Part shown: positions 1 to 7,823 of the stretch, piece after piece
Layout of the letters: the number at the start of each line of letters is the position of its first letter
How positions within the stretch are numbered: the first letter of the stretch is position 1
Assembly (NCBI GenBank): GCA_964528845.1
Contig: CAZGVE010000011.1
Coordinates: forward strand, 23,964-87,963
DNA: 64,000 nucleotides
Source of the DNA: FEN-1191 sp964528845
GTDB lineage: Bacteria > Pseudomonadota > Gammaproteobacteria > Steroidobacterales > Steroidobacteraceae
Direction of reading: 5' to 3'
Notes under the pieces: generated by a model
The model's input: only the letters and a program-made list of their open reading frames with translations
Told to the model about the DNA's origin: nothing
The model's database searches: none
Position numbers and translations under genes: made by a program

Positions 1-1
1 A

Positions 2-1525
2 TCCGCGCCACTGTCCGAGCCGGTCCGCAGCGAGTCTGCGTCGGCCGCCGGATTGTCGTGTCACGCGGGCAAGCAGGAGCTGCAAAAGGCCGCCAAGGCC
101 GCCGGCAAGAGTGAGACGCTCGAGCGCTACGCGGCCGATTATCCGCTGGGCCCACACGACCAGCCGCAGAGCATGTGCCCAGCCTTCGGCTCGCTGCGGG
201 TCGGCTTGCGCATGCGGCGTACCGCGACGGTATTGAGCGGCTCGGCCTGCTGCGTGTATGGCCTCACGTTCACGTCGCACTTCTACGGCGCGCGCCGCAC
301 CGTCGGCTACGTGCCGTTCAATTCCGAGACGCTGGTGACGGGCAAGCTGTTCGAGGACATTCGCGAGTCGGTATTCGCACTGGCCGACCCCGCGCAATAC
401 GACGCCGTCGTGATCATCAACCTGTGCGTGCCGACCGCCTCGGGAGTGCCGCTGCAGATCCTGCCGAAGCAGATCAACGGCGTGCGCATCATCGGCATCG
501 ACGTGCCGGGCTTTGGCGTTCCCACGCATGCTGAGGCCAAGGATGTCCTGGTCGGCGCGATGCTGCGCTACGCGCGCTCGGAGGCGGAATCCGGGCCGGT
601 GCAGGCGCCGAAGGGTGGGCGCGGCGAGCGGCCCACGATCGCGCTGCTCGGCGAGATGTTTCCCGCCGACCCGGTTGGCATCGCGATGCTGCTCGAGCCG
701 CTGGGACTTGCCGCCGGACCGACCGTGCCGACTCGTGAATGGCGCGAACTCTATGCCGCGCTGGATGGACCAATCGTCGCGGCGATTCATCCGTTCTACA
801 CCGCCGCCGTGCGCGAATTCGTCGCTGCGGGCCGCACGATCGTGGGCTCAGCGCCGGTGGGCTACGACGGCACCGCAGCGTGGCTCGAATCCATCGGCGC
901 CGCCGCAGGTATTGGCGCGCAGCAGATCGGCGCCGCCAAGGACCGGTTCCTGCCGGCGATTCGCGCGGCACTGAGCGCGGCACCGATCCAGGGCCGGATC
1001 ACGGTATCGGGCTACGAGGGCTCGGAGCTGCTCGTGGCGCGGTTGCTGATCGAGAGCGGCGCGCAGGTTCCCTATGTCGGAACGGCGTGTCCGCGCACCC
1101 CCTGGTCCGACGCCGACCGCACCTGGCTCGAAGCCCACGGGGCGCGCGTGCAGTATCGCGCCTCGCTCGAGCAGGACCGCAATGCGATGCAGGAGTTTCA
1201 TCCGGACCTGGCGATCGGCACCACTCCGGTCGTGCAGGCGGCGAAGGAGCTGGCAATCCCGGCGATGTATTTCACCAACCTGATCTCCGCGCGACCCCTG
1301 ATGGGCGTCGCGGGCGCCGGATCGCTGGCGCAGGTCGTCAACGCCGCGCTCGGCAACAAGGCGCGATTCGAGGAATTCAAAGCGTTCTTCGCGGGCGTCG
1401 GGTCTGGTTACTCAGCAGGCGTGTGGGAGCAGCAGCCCAGCGACCGCCCGGAATTCCGCGCGCAATACCGCAAACAGCTCGCCAAGCAGGCTGCGGTCCG
1501 TTCCACCGCAGAGGATGGCATCTGA
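2..1525 (+). CDS. bchY: Chlorophyllide a reductase subunit Y (BchY), 5' end cut by window edge
   Basis: Subunit of the nitrogenase-like chlorophyllide a reductase (BchXYZ), which reduces ring B of chlorophyllide on the way to bacteriochlorophyll a. BchY and BchZ form the catalytic part that takes electrons from the BchX iron-sulfur protein. The frame is open to the left edge, so the true start lies upstream; a TTG at 53 is in frame but too late for the family. The visible part starts with the family's CHAGK segment, then PQSMCPAFGSLRVG and the SGSACCVYGL cysteine region. The stop shares one base with the bchZ start (TGATG at 1523-1527). bchX is expected just upstream. Confidence 0.95.
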   Translation, partial: SAPLSEPVRSESASAAGLSCHAGKQELQKAAKAAGKSETLERYAADYPLGPHDQPQSMCPAFGSLRVGLRMRRTATVLSGSACCVYGLTFTSHFYGARRTVGYVPFNSETLVTGKLFEDIRESVFALADPAQYDAVVIINLCVPTASGVPLQILPKQINGVRIIGIDVPGFGVPTHAEAKDVLVGAMLRYARSEAESGPVQAPKGGRGERPTIALLGEMFPADPVGIAMLLEPLGLAAGPTVPTREWRELYAALDGPIVAAIHPFYTAAVREFVAAGRTIVGSAPVGYDGTAAWLESIGAAAGIGAQQIGAAKDRFLPAIRAALSAAPIQGRITVSGYEGSELLVARLLIESGAQVPYVGTACPRTPWSDADRTWLEAHGARVQYRASLEQDRNAMQEFHPDLAIGTTPVVQAAKELAIPAMYFTNLISARPLMGVAGAGSLAQVVNAALGNKARFEEFKAFFAGVGSGYSAGVWEQQPSDRPEFRAQYRKQLAKQAAVRSTAEDGI

Positions 1526-2979
1526 TGCTGGTCCTCGACCATGATCGCGCGGGCGGGTACTGGGGCGCGGTGTATGTGTTCACCGCGATCAAGGGGCTGC
1601 AGGTGATCATCGACGGCCCCGTGGGCTGCGAAAACCTGCCCGTCACCTCGGTGCTGCACTACACCGATGCGTTGCCGCCGCACGAGCTTCCGATCGTCGT
1701 GACCGGACTGTCCGAGGAGGAACTCGGCCAGCACGGGACTGAAGGGGCGATGAAGCGCGCGCACCGCACGCTCGACCCGGAACTGCCGAGCGTCGTGGTG
1801 ACCGGCTCGATTGCCGAGATGATCGGCGGTGGCGTGACCCCCGAAGGCACCAACATCCAGCGCTTCCTGCCGCGGACCATCGACGAGGACCAATGGCAGA
1901 GTGCTGATCGCGCGATGTGCTGGCTGTGGACGCAGTACGGCAAGAAGCGCATCGCGCCGCGCAAGCCACGGGCTCCCGGCGAGAAGCCGCGCGTGAACCT
2001 GATCGGACCCATCTACGGCTATTTCAACACCTGGTCGGACCTGGCTGAAATGCGGCGCCTGATCGAGGGTATCGGTGCCGAGATCAACATGGTGTTTCCG
2101 CTCGGGAGCCACCTGGCCGACGTGGCGAAGCTCGCCGATGCCGACGTCAATATCTGCATGTATCGCGAATTCGGCCGGCTGCTGTGCGAGACCCTGGAGC
2201 GTCCGTACCTGCAGGCGCCGATCGGCCTCTACAGCACGACCAAGTTCCTCGTGAAGCTCGGAGAATTGCTGGACGTGGATCCCCAGCCGTTCATCGAACG
2301 CGAGAAGCACACCACGATCAAGCCGCTGTGGGACCTGTGGCGCTCGGTGACCCAGGACTTCTTCGGCACGGCGAGCTTCGGCATCGTCGCCTCGGAGACC
2401 TACGCACGCGGCGTGCGCAATTTTCTCGAGAGCGAGATGGGTATGCCCTGCACCATCAGCGTCTCGAGGCGCGCCGGCGTCAAGCCGGACAACGCCGCCG
2501 TGCGTGCGCAGCTGCGTGCCCGTGCGCCGCTGATCATGTTCGGCAGCTACAACGAGCGCATGTACCTCGCCGAAGCGGGGGCGCGCAGCGTTTTCATTCC
2601 GGCGTCGTTTCCCGGGGCGGTCGTGCGCCGCCACACCGGTACGCCGTTCATGGGCTACAGCGGGGCCACCTTCCTGATACAGGAGGTCTGCAACGCGCTG
2701 TTCGATGCGCTGTTCCACATCCTCCCGCTCGGCACCGATCTGGATCGCGTCGAGCCGACTCCGACACGCATGCATCGCGAGCTTCCCTGGAGCGAATCGG
2801 CGAAGGCAATGCTCGACCGGATCCTCGAATCCGAGCCGGTGCTGGTCCGCATTTCAGCGGCCAAGCGCCTGCGCGATGCGGCCGAACGGGCTGCGCAGCA
2901 GGCGGGGGAGTCCGAGGTCACGATCGAACGGTTGCGCGGCGTACATGGCGGCGCGATACCGCAGCGGGAGCTCGCATGA
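1525..2979 (+). CDS. bchZ: Chlorophyllide a reductase subunit Z (BchZ)
   Basis: Partner of BchY in chlorophyllide a reductase, 484 residues, the usual length. The start is the ATG overlapping the bchY stop by one base. The N-terminus contains the conserved segment around GPVGCENLPVTSVLHYTDAL, with the Cys expected near the metal cluster. The C-terminal part is typical of BchZ: an extended tail after the nitrogenase-type domain, containing LPWSESAKAMLDRI. The gene ends 186 bp before pufB, so it probably shares transcription with the puf genes, as in the bchCXYZ-puf superoperons of purple bacteria. Confidence 0.96.
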   Translation: MLVLDHDRAGGYWGAVYVFTAIKGLQVIIDGPVGCENLPVTSVLHYTDALPPHELPIVVTGLSEEELGQHGTEGAMKRAHRTLDPELPSVVVTGSIAEMIGGGVTPEGTNIQRFLPRTIDEDQWQSADRAMCWLWTQYGKKRIAPRKPRAPGEKPRVNLIGPIYGYFNTWSDLAEMRRLIEGIGAEINMVFPLGSHLADVAKLADADVNICMYREFGRLLCETLERPYLQAPIGLYSTTKFLVKLGELLDVDPQPFIEREKHTTIKPLWDLWRSVTQDFFGTASFGIVASETYARGVRNFLESEMGMPCTISVSRRAGVKPDNAAVRAQLRARAPLIMFGSYNERMYLAEAGARSVFIPASFPGAVVRRHTGTPFMGYSGATFLIQEVCNALFDALFHILPLGTDLDRVEPTPTRMHRELPWSESAKAMLDRILESEPVLVRISAAKRLRDAAERAAQQAGESEVTIERLRGVHGGAIPQRELA

Positions 2980-3052
2980 AGCTTCCAGGTTCGGCGAACC
3001 ATCGTGACGGGCACTCCGCCGAAGAGGCCGGTGACCGCACGGTGCGATCCGA

Positions 3053-3077
3053 GATCTGTCCGCGCAGCGGACGGATC
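3053..3077 (+). other. Stable RNA hairpin between bchZ and pufB
   Basis: An 11-bp stem (3053-3063 with 3067-3077) closes a 3-nt loop; ten pairs are Watson-Crick and one is a G-U wobble. It lies about 90 bases upstream of pufB. No T-run follows, so it is a poor intrinsic terminator. Given its place between bch and puf genes it may act in mRNA processing or 5'-end protection of the puf message; that role is inferred. Confidence 0.6.
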
Positions 3078-3165
3078 GGCTTCCGTGGCGGCGTCCGCCG
3101 TCACGGTGATCCCGGCCGCGCCGGTCAGCGCGGTCATGGCCTTACGGCCAGTTTATGGAGGTTCT

Positions 3166-3318
3166 ATGTCTGACGATAAGCGCGGCTCGCTTTCGGGGCT
3201 GACGGAGAATGAGGCCAGGGAGTTTCACAAGATCTTCGTGGGCAGCTTCCTGGCATTCCTGGTCATCGCGATCGTGGCTCACATTCTGGTCTGGCAGTGG
3301 CGTCCCTGGCTGCAGTGA
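3166..3318 (+). CDS. pufB: Light-harvesting 1 beta polypeptide (PufB)
   Basis: Beta subunit of the core antenna ring (LH1) around the reaction centre; 50 residues, one membrane helix. The helix (about residues 23-43) ends in AHILVWQWRPW: His39 is the bacteriochlorophyll ligand and the WRPW end is the family hallmark. A second conserved His (21) precedes the helix. The ATG at 3166 is chosen because GGAGG lies 5 bases upstream (3157-3161); a longer in-frame reading back to 3004 would put about 54 unrelated residues in front of a textbook LH1 beta start. pufA follows after 50 bp. Confidence 0.97.
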   Translation: MSDDKRGSLSGLTENEAREFHKIFVGSFLAFLVIAIVAHILVWQWRPWLQ

Positions 3319-3368
3319 AGGGAAATGTTCGCCGAAGCCTGACAAAGCAACGCAGAGGAGTATAGAAA

Positions 3369-3566
3369 ATGTGGCGTCTTTGGTTATTGTTCGACCCGCG
3401 CAGAGCGTTGGTCGCATTGTTCGCCTTCCTGTTCGTACTGGCAGTGGTGATTCATTTCATCGTACTCAGCACGGACCGTTTCAACTGGCTCAAGGGACAC
3501 GCAGGCGCTCCGACAGCTGCGGTGCAACAGCTGTCCTCGCTGCCAGCGACGGTGAGCTCGAACTAG
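3369..3566 (+). CDS. pufA: Light-harvesting 1 alpha polypeptide (PufA)
   Basis: Alpha subunit of LH1, 65 residues. It starts MWRLWLLFDPRRA, the usual amphipathic N-terminus, followed by a helix (about residues 12-34) with His29 as the bacteriochlorophyll ligand, then STDRFNWL. The tail after the FNWL motif (about 24 residues, Ala/Ser/Thr-rich) is longer than in some LH1 alphas and may be trimmed in the mature protein. The ribosome site AGAGGAG lies 8 bases before the ATG. A hairpin separates it from pufL, which commonly lets pufBA mRNA outlast the pufLM part. Confidence 0.96.
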   Translation: MWRLWLLFDPRRALVALFAFLFVLAVVIHFIVLSTDRFNWLKGHAGAPTAAVQQLSSLPATVSSN

Positions 3567-3593
3567 CAATAGCGATTGCAGGAAAGCGCCGAT

Positions 3594-3643
3594 GGCAGCG
3601 GGCGGACTTTGCGTTCCATTCACGGAACCAACCGTCCGCTGCC
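3594..3643 (+). other. Intercistronic hairpin between pufA and pufL
   Basis: A compound stem: GGCA (3594-3597) and GCGGAC (3602-3607) pair with GTCCGC (3634-3639) and TGCC (3640-3643), leaving a 4-base bulge (3598-3601). Inside is a second stem, GTTCC (3613-3617) with GGAAC (3624-3628). In Rhodobacter, hairpins at this position protect pufBA mRNA from 3' decay and set the antenna to reaction centre ratio; the same role is inferred here. Confidence 0.7.
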
Positions 3644-3690
3644 TGAAGCGCCAGGTTGGGACCAGCCAACAGCGTTGAGGGGATACAGTC

Positions 3691-4518
3691 ATGGCGATGC
3701 TCAGCTTTGAACGGAAATACCGGGTACGTGGCGGAACGCTACTCGGCGGCGACCTCTTTGATTTCTGGGTCGGGCCGTTCTACGTCGGCTTCTTCGGTGT
3801 CTCCACCATCTTTTTCGCCCTGATCGGCACGATCCTGCTGGCCTATGGCGCCGCAATCGGGCCGACCTGGAATCTCTGGCAGATCAATATCGCACCGCCC
3901 GACATCCGCTATGGCCTGGGCCTCGCCCCGCTGGCGCAGGGTGGCCTGTGGCAGATCGTCACGGTCTGTGCGGTCGGGGCCTTCGTGTCCTGGGCACTGC
4001 GTGAGGTAGAGATCTGCCGCAAGCTCGGAATCGGCTACCACGTACCGTTTGCCTTCAGCTTCGCGATTCTGGCCTACGTCACCCTCGAGGTGATCCGGCC
4101 GCTGCTGCTCGGTGCCTGGGGACACGGGTTTCCGTACGGCATCCTGAGCCACCTCGACTGGGTGTCGAACACCGGCTACCAGTATCTTCATTTCCATTAC
4201 AACCCGGCGCACATGCTGGCGATCAGCTTCTTCTTCGCGACGACCTTCGCGCTGGCGCTGCATGGCGGCGCGGTGCTGTCGGCTGCGAATCCGCCCGCGG
4301 GCGAGCCGATGAAGACAGCCGAACACGAGAACACGTATTTCCGCGACACGATCGGCTATTCGATCGGTTCGCTCGGGATTCACCGCCTCGGGCTGTTCCT
4401 GGCGCTTAGCGCCGTGTTCTTCAGCGCGGTCTGCATAGTGATCAGCGGACCGTTCTGGACGCGCGGCTGGCCGGAATGGTGGAACTGGTGGCTGAACCTC
4501 CCGGTGTGGAGCCACTAG
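3691..4518 (+). CDS. pufL: Photosynthetic reaction centre L subunit (PufL)
   Basis: L subunit of the type-2 reaction centre, 275 residues, five membrane helices, binding half of the special pair, accessory bacteriochlorophyll, bacteriopheophytin and QA/QB side groups together with PufM. Recognised from the start MAMLSFERKYRVRGGT, the FDFWVGPFYVGFFG stretch, the HFHYNPAHMLAISFFF segment with the pigment-ligand histidines, and TAEHENTYFRD with the iron-ligand region. The ATG is preceded by GAGGGGA. pufM follows after 69 bp. Confidence 0.98.
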   Translation: MAMLSFERKYRVRGGTLLGGDLFDFWVGPFYVGFFGVSTIFFALIGTILLAYGAAIGPTWNLWQINIAPPDIRYGLGLAPLAQGGLWQIVTVCAVGAFVSWALREVEICRKLGIGYHVPFAFSFAILAYVTLEVIRPLLLGAWGHGFPYGILSHLDWVSNTGYQYLHFHYNPAHMLAISFFFATTFALALHGGAVLSAANPPAGEPMKTAEHENTYFRDTIGYSIGSLGIHRLGLFLALSAVFFSAVCIVISGPFWTRGWPEWWNWWLNLPVWSH

Positions 4519-4587
4519 TCCACCCAAAAAAGAGCATTGCGCATGGCACTGAAAAGCAACCGTCGGCGGATCGGGTGAGGAGCTCGT

Positions 4588-5565
4588 ATGGCTGAGTACC
4601 AAAATATATTCAACAGGGTGCAGATCCGCTCTCCGGCGTATCCCGGCACGCCGCTGCCGGGTGGCATCTGGAAGCGGTCAGGGACAGGTTTCTTCAGCAA
4701 CCTGCTCGGCAAGATCGGCGACTCGCAGGTCGGCCCGATCTATCTGGGCACGCTCGGCTTCCTGTCGCTGCTGTGTGGCTTCATCGCCTTCGAGATCATC
4801 GGCCTGAACATGCTGGCCCAGGTGCATTGGAGTCCGCAGCAGTTCCTGAGACAGCTGTTCTGGCTGGCGCTCGAGCCGCCGCCGCCTGCATACGGCTTGC
4901 ACCTGCCGCCGCTCAACGAAGGCGGCTGGTGGCTCATGGCGGGCTTTTTCCTGACCAGCTCGCTGTTGCTGTGGTGGGTCCGGATGTACCGGCGTGCGCG
5001 CGCTCTCGGCCTCGGAACCCACGTGGCCTGGGCATTCGCCGCAGCCATATGGCTGTACCTCGTGCTCGGCTTCATCCGCCCGGTACTGATGGGCAGCTGG
5101 GGCGAGGCCGTACCGTTCGGCATCTTCCCGCACCTCGACTGGACCGCGGCGTTCTCGATCCGCTACGGCAATCTGTTCTACAACCCTTTCCACATGCTCT
5201 CGATCGCGTTCCTGTACGGATCCACGCTGCTGTTTGCCATGCATGCGGCAACGATTCTCGCGGTGGGCCGCTTCGGCGGTCACCGCGAACTCGAACAGAT
5301 CGCGGACCGCGGCACGGCTGGTGAACGCGCAGCGCTGTTCTGGCGCTGGACCATGGGATTCAACGCCACCGTGGAGTCCATCCACCGCTGGGCATGGTGG
5401 TTCGCGGTGCTCTGTCCGCTCACAGGCGGCATAGGGATCCTGCTGTCCGGTACCGTGGTGGACAACTGGTACCTCTGGTCCGTGAAGCACGGCGTGGCGC
5501 CGTTCTACCCGCATGTCTTCCCGACAGTGCCGGATCCTGCAACCCTACCAGGAGCACCGCGATGA
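4588..5565 (+). CDS. pufM: Photosynthetic reaction centre M subunit (PufM)
   Basis: M subunit of the reaction centre, 325 residues. Family marks include YQNIFNRVQIRSPAYPG at the N-terminus, the GQxG-like start of helix A (DSQVGPIYLGTLGF), LFYNPFHMLSIAFLYGS with the pigment histidine, and RWTMGFNATVESIHRWAWW with the QA and non-heme iron region. GTGAGGAG precedes the ATG. The stop overlaps the pufC start by 4 bases (ATGA, 5562-5565), so the cytochrome subunit is probably translated by coupling to M. Confidence 0.98.
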   Translation: MAEYQNIFNRVQIRSPAYPGTPLPGGIWKRSGTGFFSNLLGKIGDSQVGPIYLGTLGFLSLLCGFIAFEIIGLNMLAQVHWSPQQFLRQLFWLALEPPPPAYGLHLPPLNEGGWWLMAGFFLTSSLLLWWVRMYRRARALGLGTHVAWAFAAAIWLYLVLGFIRPVLMGSWGEAVPFGIFPHLDWTAAFSIRYGNLFYNPFHMLSIAFLYGSTLLFAMHAATILAVGRFGGHRELEQIADRGTAGERAALFWRWTMGFNATVESIHRWAWWFAVLCPLTGGIGILLSGTVVDNWYLWSVKHGVAPFYPHVFPTVPDPATLPGAPR

Positions 5566-6626
5566 ACCGGCGGAATACACTTCCTTGCCTGGTGGCCATG
5601 GTTGGCTCGGCGCTGCTGCTCAGCGCCTGCGAGCGCCCGCCGGTCGATACCATCCAGCGCGGCTATCGCGGCCTCGCCATGGGGCTCGTGTACAACCCGC
5701 GCTCGCAGGAATCGCTGCAGGCGGCCAATGTCGCACCAGCGCCGGCCTCGCCCGAGCCTGGCTCGGACGGTCCGACCGCGGGCCAGGTCTACAAGAACGT
5801 GCAGGTGCTCAACGATCTGAGTGCCGCGCAGTTCGTCCGCGTCATGGTGGCGATCACCTCATGGGTCGCGCCGAAGGACCAGGCCTGCGCGTACTGCCAT
5901 AACGGGGCGGATCTGTCCGCCGATGACAACTATCGCAAGGTCGTGGCGCGCAAGATGCTGCTGATGGTCCGGCACATCAATTCCGACTGGAAGTCGCACG
6001 TCGCCGGAACCGGTGTCACCTGCTATACCTGCCACCGCGGCAACGGCGTGCCTGCCTACACCTGGTACACCGCTCCTGACACGGCGTCTGGCGTGACCGG
6101 TACTCGTGCCGGTCTGCTCCCACCGGCCAGCACGGTCGCGTGGGCGGCATTGCCCGGCGATCCGTTCACGCCATTCCTGGCGGCGGATCCGCATGAAATC
6201 CGCATCGCGTCGCAGACTGCACTGCCCCAGGGAAGCCGCGTCTCGATCAAGCAGACCGAGTGGACCTACGGGCTGATGATGCACATCTCGAATGCGCTGG
6301 GTGTGAATTGCACGTTCTGCCACAACAGCCGTTCATTCACCGCGTGGGATCAGAGCACGCCGCAGCGCGCGACCGCGTGGTACGGCATCCGGATGGTGCG
6401 CGACGTCAACGTCAACTTCCTGAACTCCCTGACCGCGACCTTCCCGGCTGATCGGAAGGGACCGCTCGGCGATGTCGCGAAGGTGAATTGCGAGACCTGC
6501 CACCAGGGCGTGTACAAGCCGCTCTATGGTGTAAGCATGCTCAAGGACTATCCGGAGCTGGTCGGCAAGCCGCAGGATACGGCGGCGTCGGCCGCTCCCG
6601 CAGCTGGGGCACCAGCGCCGAATTAG
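5562..6626 (+). CDS. pufC: Reaction centre tetraheme cytochrome subunit (PufC)
   Basis: Periplasmic cytochrome that re-reduces the photo-oxidised special pair, 354 residues. The N-terminus is a lipoprotein signal (SALLLSAC, lipidated Cys near residue 23), anchoring it to the outer face of the membrane. Four CxxCH heme sites are present: CAYCH (about 108), CYTCH (154), CTFCH (250) and CETCH (310). The C-terminal tail is Ala/Pro-rich. Start chosen at the ATG overlapping the pufM stop. Its likely electron donor is the HiPIP encoded at 31757 or a soluble cytochrome c encoded elsewhere. It is the last gene of the puf operon and converges with the next gene, their ends overlapping by 4 bp. Confidence 0.97.
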   Translation: MNRRNTLPCLVAMVGSALLLSACERPPVDTIQRGYRGLAMGLVYNPRSQESLQAANVAPAPASPEPGSDGPTAGQVYKNVQVLNDLSAAQFVRVMVAITSWVAPKDQACAYCHNGADLSADDNYRKVVARKMLLMVRHINSDWKSHVAGTGVTCYTCHRGNGVPAYTWYTAPDTASGVTGTRAGLLPPASTVAWAALPGDPFTPFLAADPHEIRIASQTALPQGSRVSIKQTEWTYGLMMHISNALGVNCTFCHNSRSFTAWDQSTPQRATAWYGIRMVRDVNVNFLNSLTATFPADRKGPLGDVAKVNCETCHQGVYKPLYGVSMLKDYPELVGKPQDTAASAAPAAGAPAPN

Positions 6627-7138
6627 CCCCGACGCAGCGCCGTGAGCAGACTGTCCGCGTCCCAGGGACCGTCGTGCCGCGCGCCATTGATGAAGAAGCA
6701 GGGCGTGCCGTTCACACCGCTGCGCACGCCACTGCGGAAACTGCGGTTTACCGCCGCGGCGTACTGTCCGGCGAGCGTTGCCTCGATCAATGCCTGATCC
6801 AGGCCGATATCCAGTGCCGCCCTCGCGAGGCTCGCATCATCGAGGGAATCCTGATGCGTATAGAGCCAGTCGTGCATCTGCCAGAAGCTCCCGACCGTCG
6901 CCGCGGCCTCGGCGAATTCTGCGGCGCGTTCCGCGTGCGGGTGGGCGCTCTTGAGCGGGAAGTGACGGAATACCAGGCATAGCGCAGCGCCCATGGCGCG
7001 CTGCACCGCCTTGACTTCCGGGTAGGCCTGCCCGCAATAAGGGCACTCGAAGTCGCCGTACTCGACCAGGACGAGACCGCCGTCGAGCGGTCCCTGATGG
7101 TGATCCGACGCTCCGACCTCAGGAGTCAGCCTGCTCAT
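6623..7138 (-). CDS. DsbA-like thioredoxin-fold protein
   Basis: A 171-residue thioredoxin-fold protein of the DsbA/Thioredoxin_4 kind. It has VEYGDFECPYCGQAYPE with an active CPYC pair and the cis-Pro loop GVNGTPCFFING, which holds a third Cys. No signal peptide is visible, so it is probably cytoplasmic, unlike true DsbA. The ATG at 7138 is preferred because the protein then starts just before the conserved LTPEV..DHHQG opening; another ATG at 7174 would overlap dps. It follows dps by 19 bp, so both may belong to a peroxide or redox stress unit. Its stop overlaps the pufC stop in convergent orientation. Confidence 0.85.
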   Translation of the reverse strand: MSRLTPEVGASDHHQGPLDGGLVLVEYGDFECPYCGQAYPEVKAVQRAMGAALCLVFRHFPLKSAHPHAERAAEFAEAAATVGSFWQMHDWLYTHQDSLDDASLARAALDIGLDQALIEATLAGQYAAAVNRSFRSGVRSGVNGTPCFFINGARHDGPWDADSLLTALRRG

Positions 7139-7157
7139 GCGATGCAGACCCGGGGCT

Positions 7158-7706
7158 TCAATGCCCGCCGCCATCGCCGCGCCGGCTCGATTCGAACAGA
7201 AACCAGGTGCGACGCTCGGTCTCGTCGATCCAGACCTCGATCAGGCTGGCCGTCGCGATGTCGCGGTGCTCCTCGCACACGTTGTGCACTTCGCGCAGGC
7301 GACCCGCGAGGTCCTGGTTGTCCTGACGCAGCTCGGCAAGCATGTCGAGCGGCTCGACGTACGCCGCGTCGTTGTCCAGCACGCGTTGCGTGCGCGCAAT
7401 GTGCCCGATGGATCGGAGGGTCGAGCCGCCGAGCTTGCGGATACGCTCGGCGATCGGGTCGGTCATCGCATAGAGCTGATCGGCCTGCTCGTCGAGCAGC
7501 AGATGGTAGTCGCGGAAATGTGGCCCGCTCATATGCCAGTGGAAATTCTTGGTCTTCAGGTACAGCGCGAACACATCAGCCAGGATGGCGTTCATGCCCG
7601 CGGCTATGTCGCGGGTCGCGGCCGCCTTCAGATCGGTCGGTGTGCCGAGCGGCGCGGCTTGCCGGGCTTTCAGTGCTGCGCGCCGGGCTTTGAGCTTCTC
7701 ATCCAT
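7158..7706 (-). CDS. dps: Dps-family ferritin-like DNA protection protein
   Basis: Dodecameric mini-ferritin that oxidises Fe(II) with peroxide and stores iron, protecting DNA; 182 residues. Ferroxidase-site residues of the family are visible in KTKNFHWHMSGPHFRDYHLLLDEQAD (His, His, Asp, Glu; about residues 52-77). The N-terminal extension is Lys/Arg-rich (MDEKLKARRAALKARQ), which may bind DNA. AGGGAGGGG lies just upstream of the ATG, a strong ribosome site. It lies in the non-photosynthetic block inside the photosynthesis cluster; protection from light- and iron-driven oxidative damage is a reasonable inferred link. Confidence 0.93.
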   Translation of the reverse strand: MDEKLKARRAALKARQAAPLGTPTDLKAAATRDIAAGMNAILADVFALYLKTKNFHWHMSGPHFRDYHLLLDEQADQLYAMTDPIAERIRKLGGSTLRSIGHIARTQRVLDNDAAYVEPLDMLAELRQDNQDLAGRLREVHNVCEEHRDIATASLIEVWIDETERRTWFLFESSRRGDGGGH

Positions 7707-7800
7707 GACCCCTCCCTGATGCGATGCTCGCGCAGTCGCGCGAACCGGTACATTAGCGCTGCGGAGCAGCGCAGCGCCTGCTGCTGGCGCCCGGCCTGAT

Positions 7801-7816
7801 GTAGGAGAAATCCTAC
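7801..7816. other. Short perfect inverted repeat, GTAGGA-GAAA-TCCTAC
   Basis: Six-base arms around a 4-base loop, between the end of the MFS gene (7824) and the dps start (7706). As RNA on the plus strand it would form a GNRA-type tetraloop; on the minus strand it follows the MFS stop and precedes dps. It could be a weak terminator or an operator for dps. No T-run is present. Confidence 0.4.
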
Positions 7817-7823
7817 GCGCCGT

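Noticed and set aside
3004..3165. N-terminal extension of PufB in the same frame
   Set aside because: LH1 beta proteins are about 50 residues and the ATG at 3166 has a strong ribosome site; the extension is low-complexity and unlike the family.
2980..3165. PpsR box in front of pufB
   Set aside because: No TGT-N12-ACA or one-mismatch version was found here; puf may be read from an upstream promoter beyond the window.
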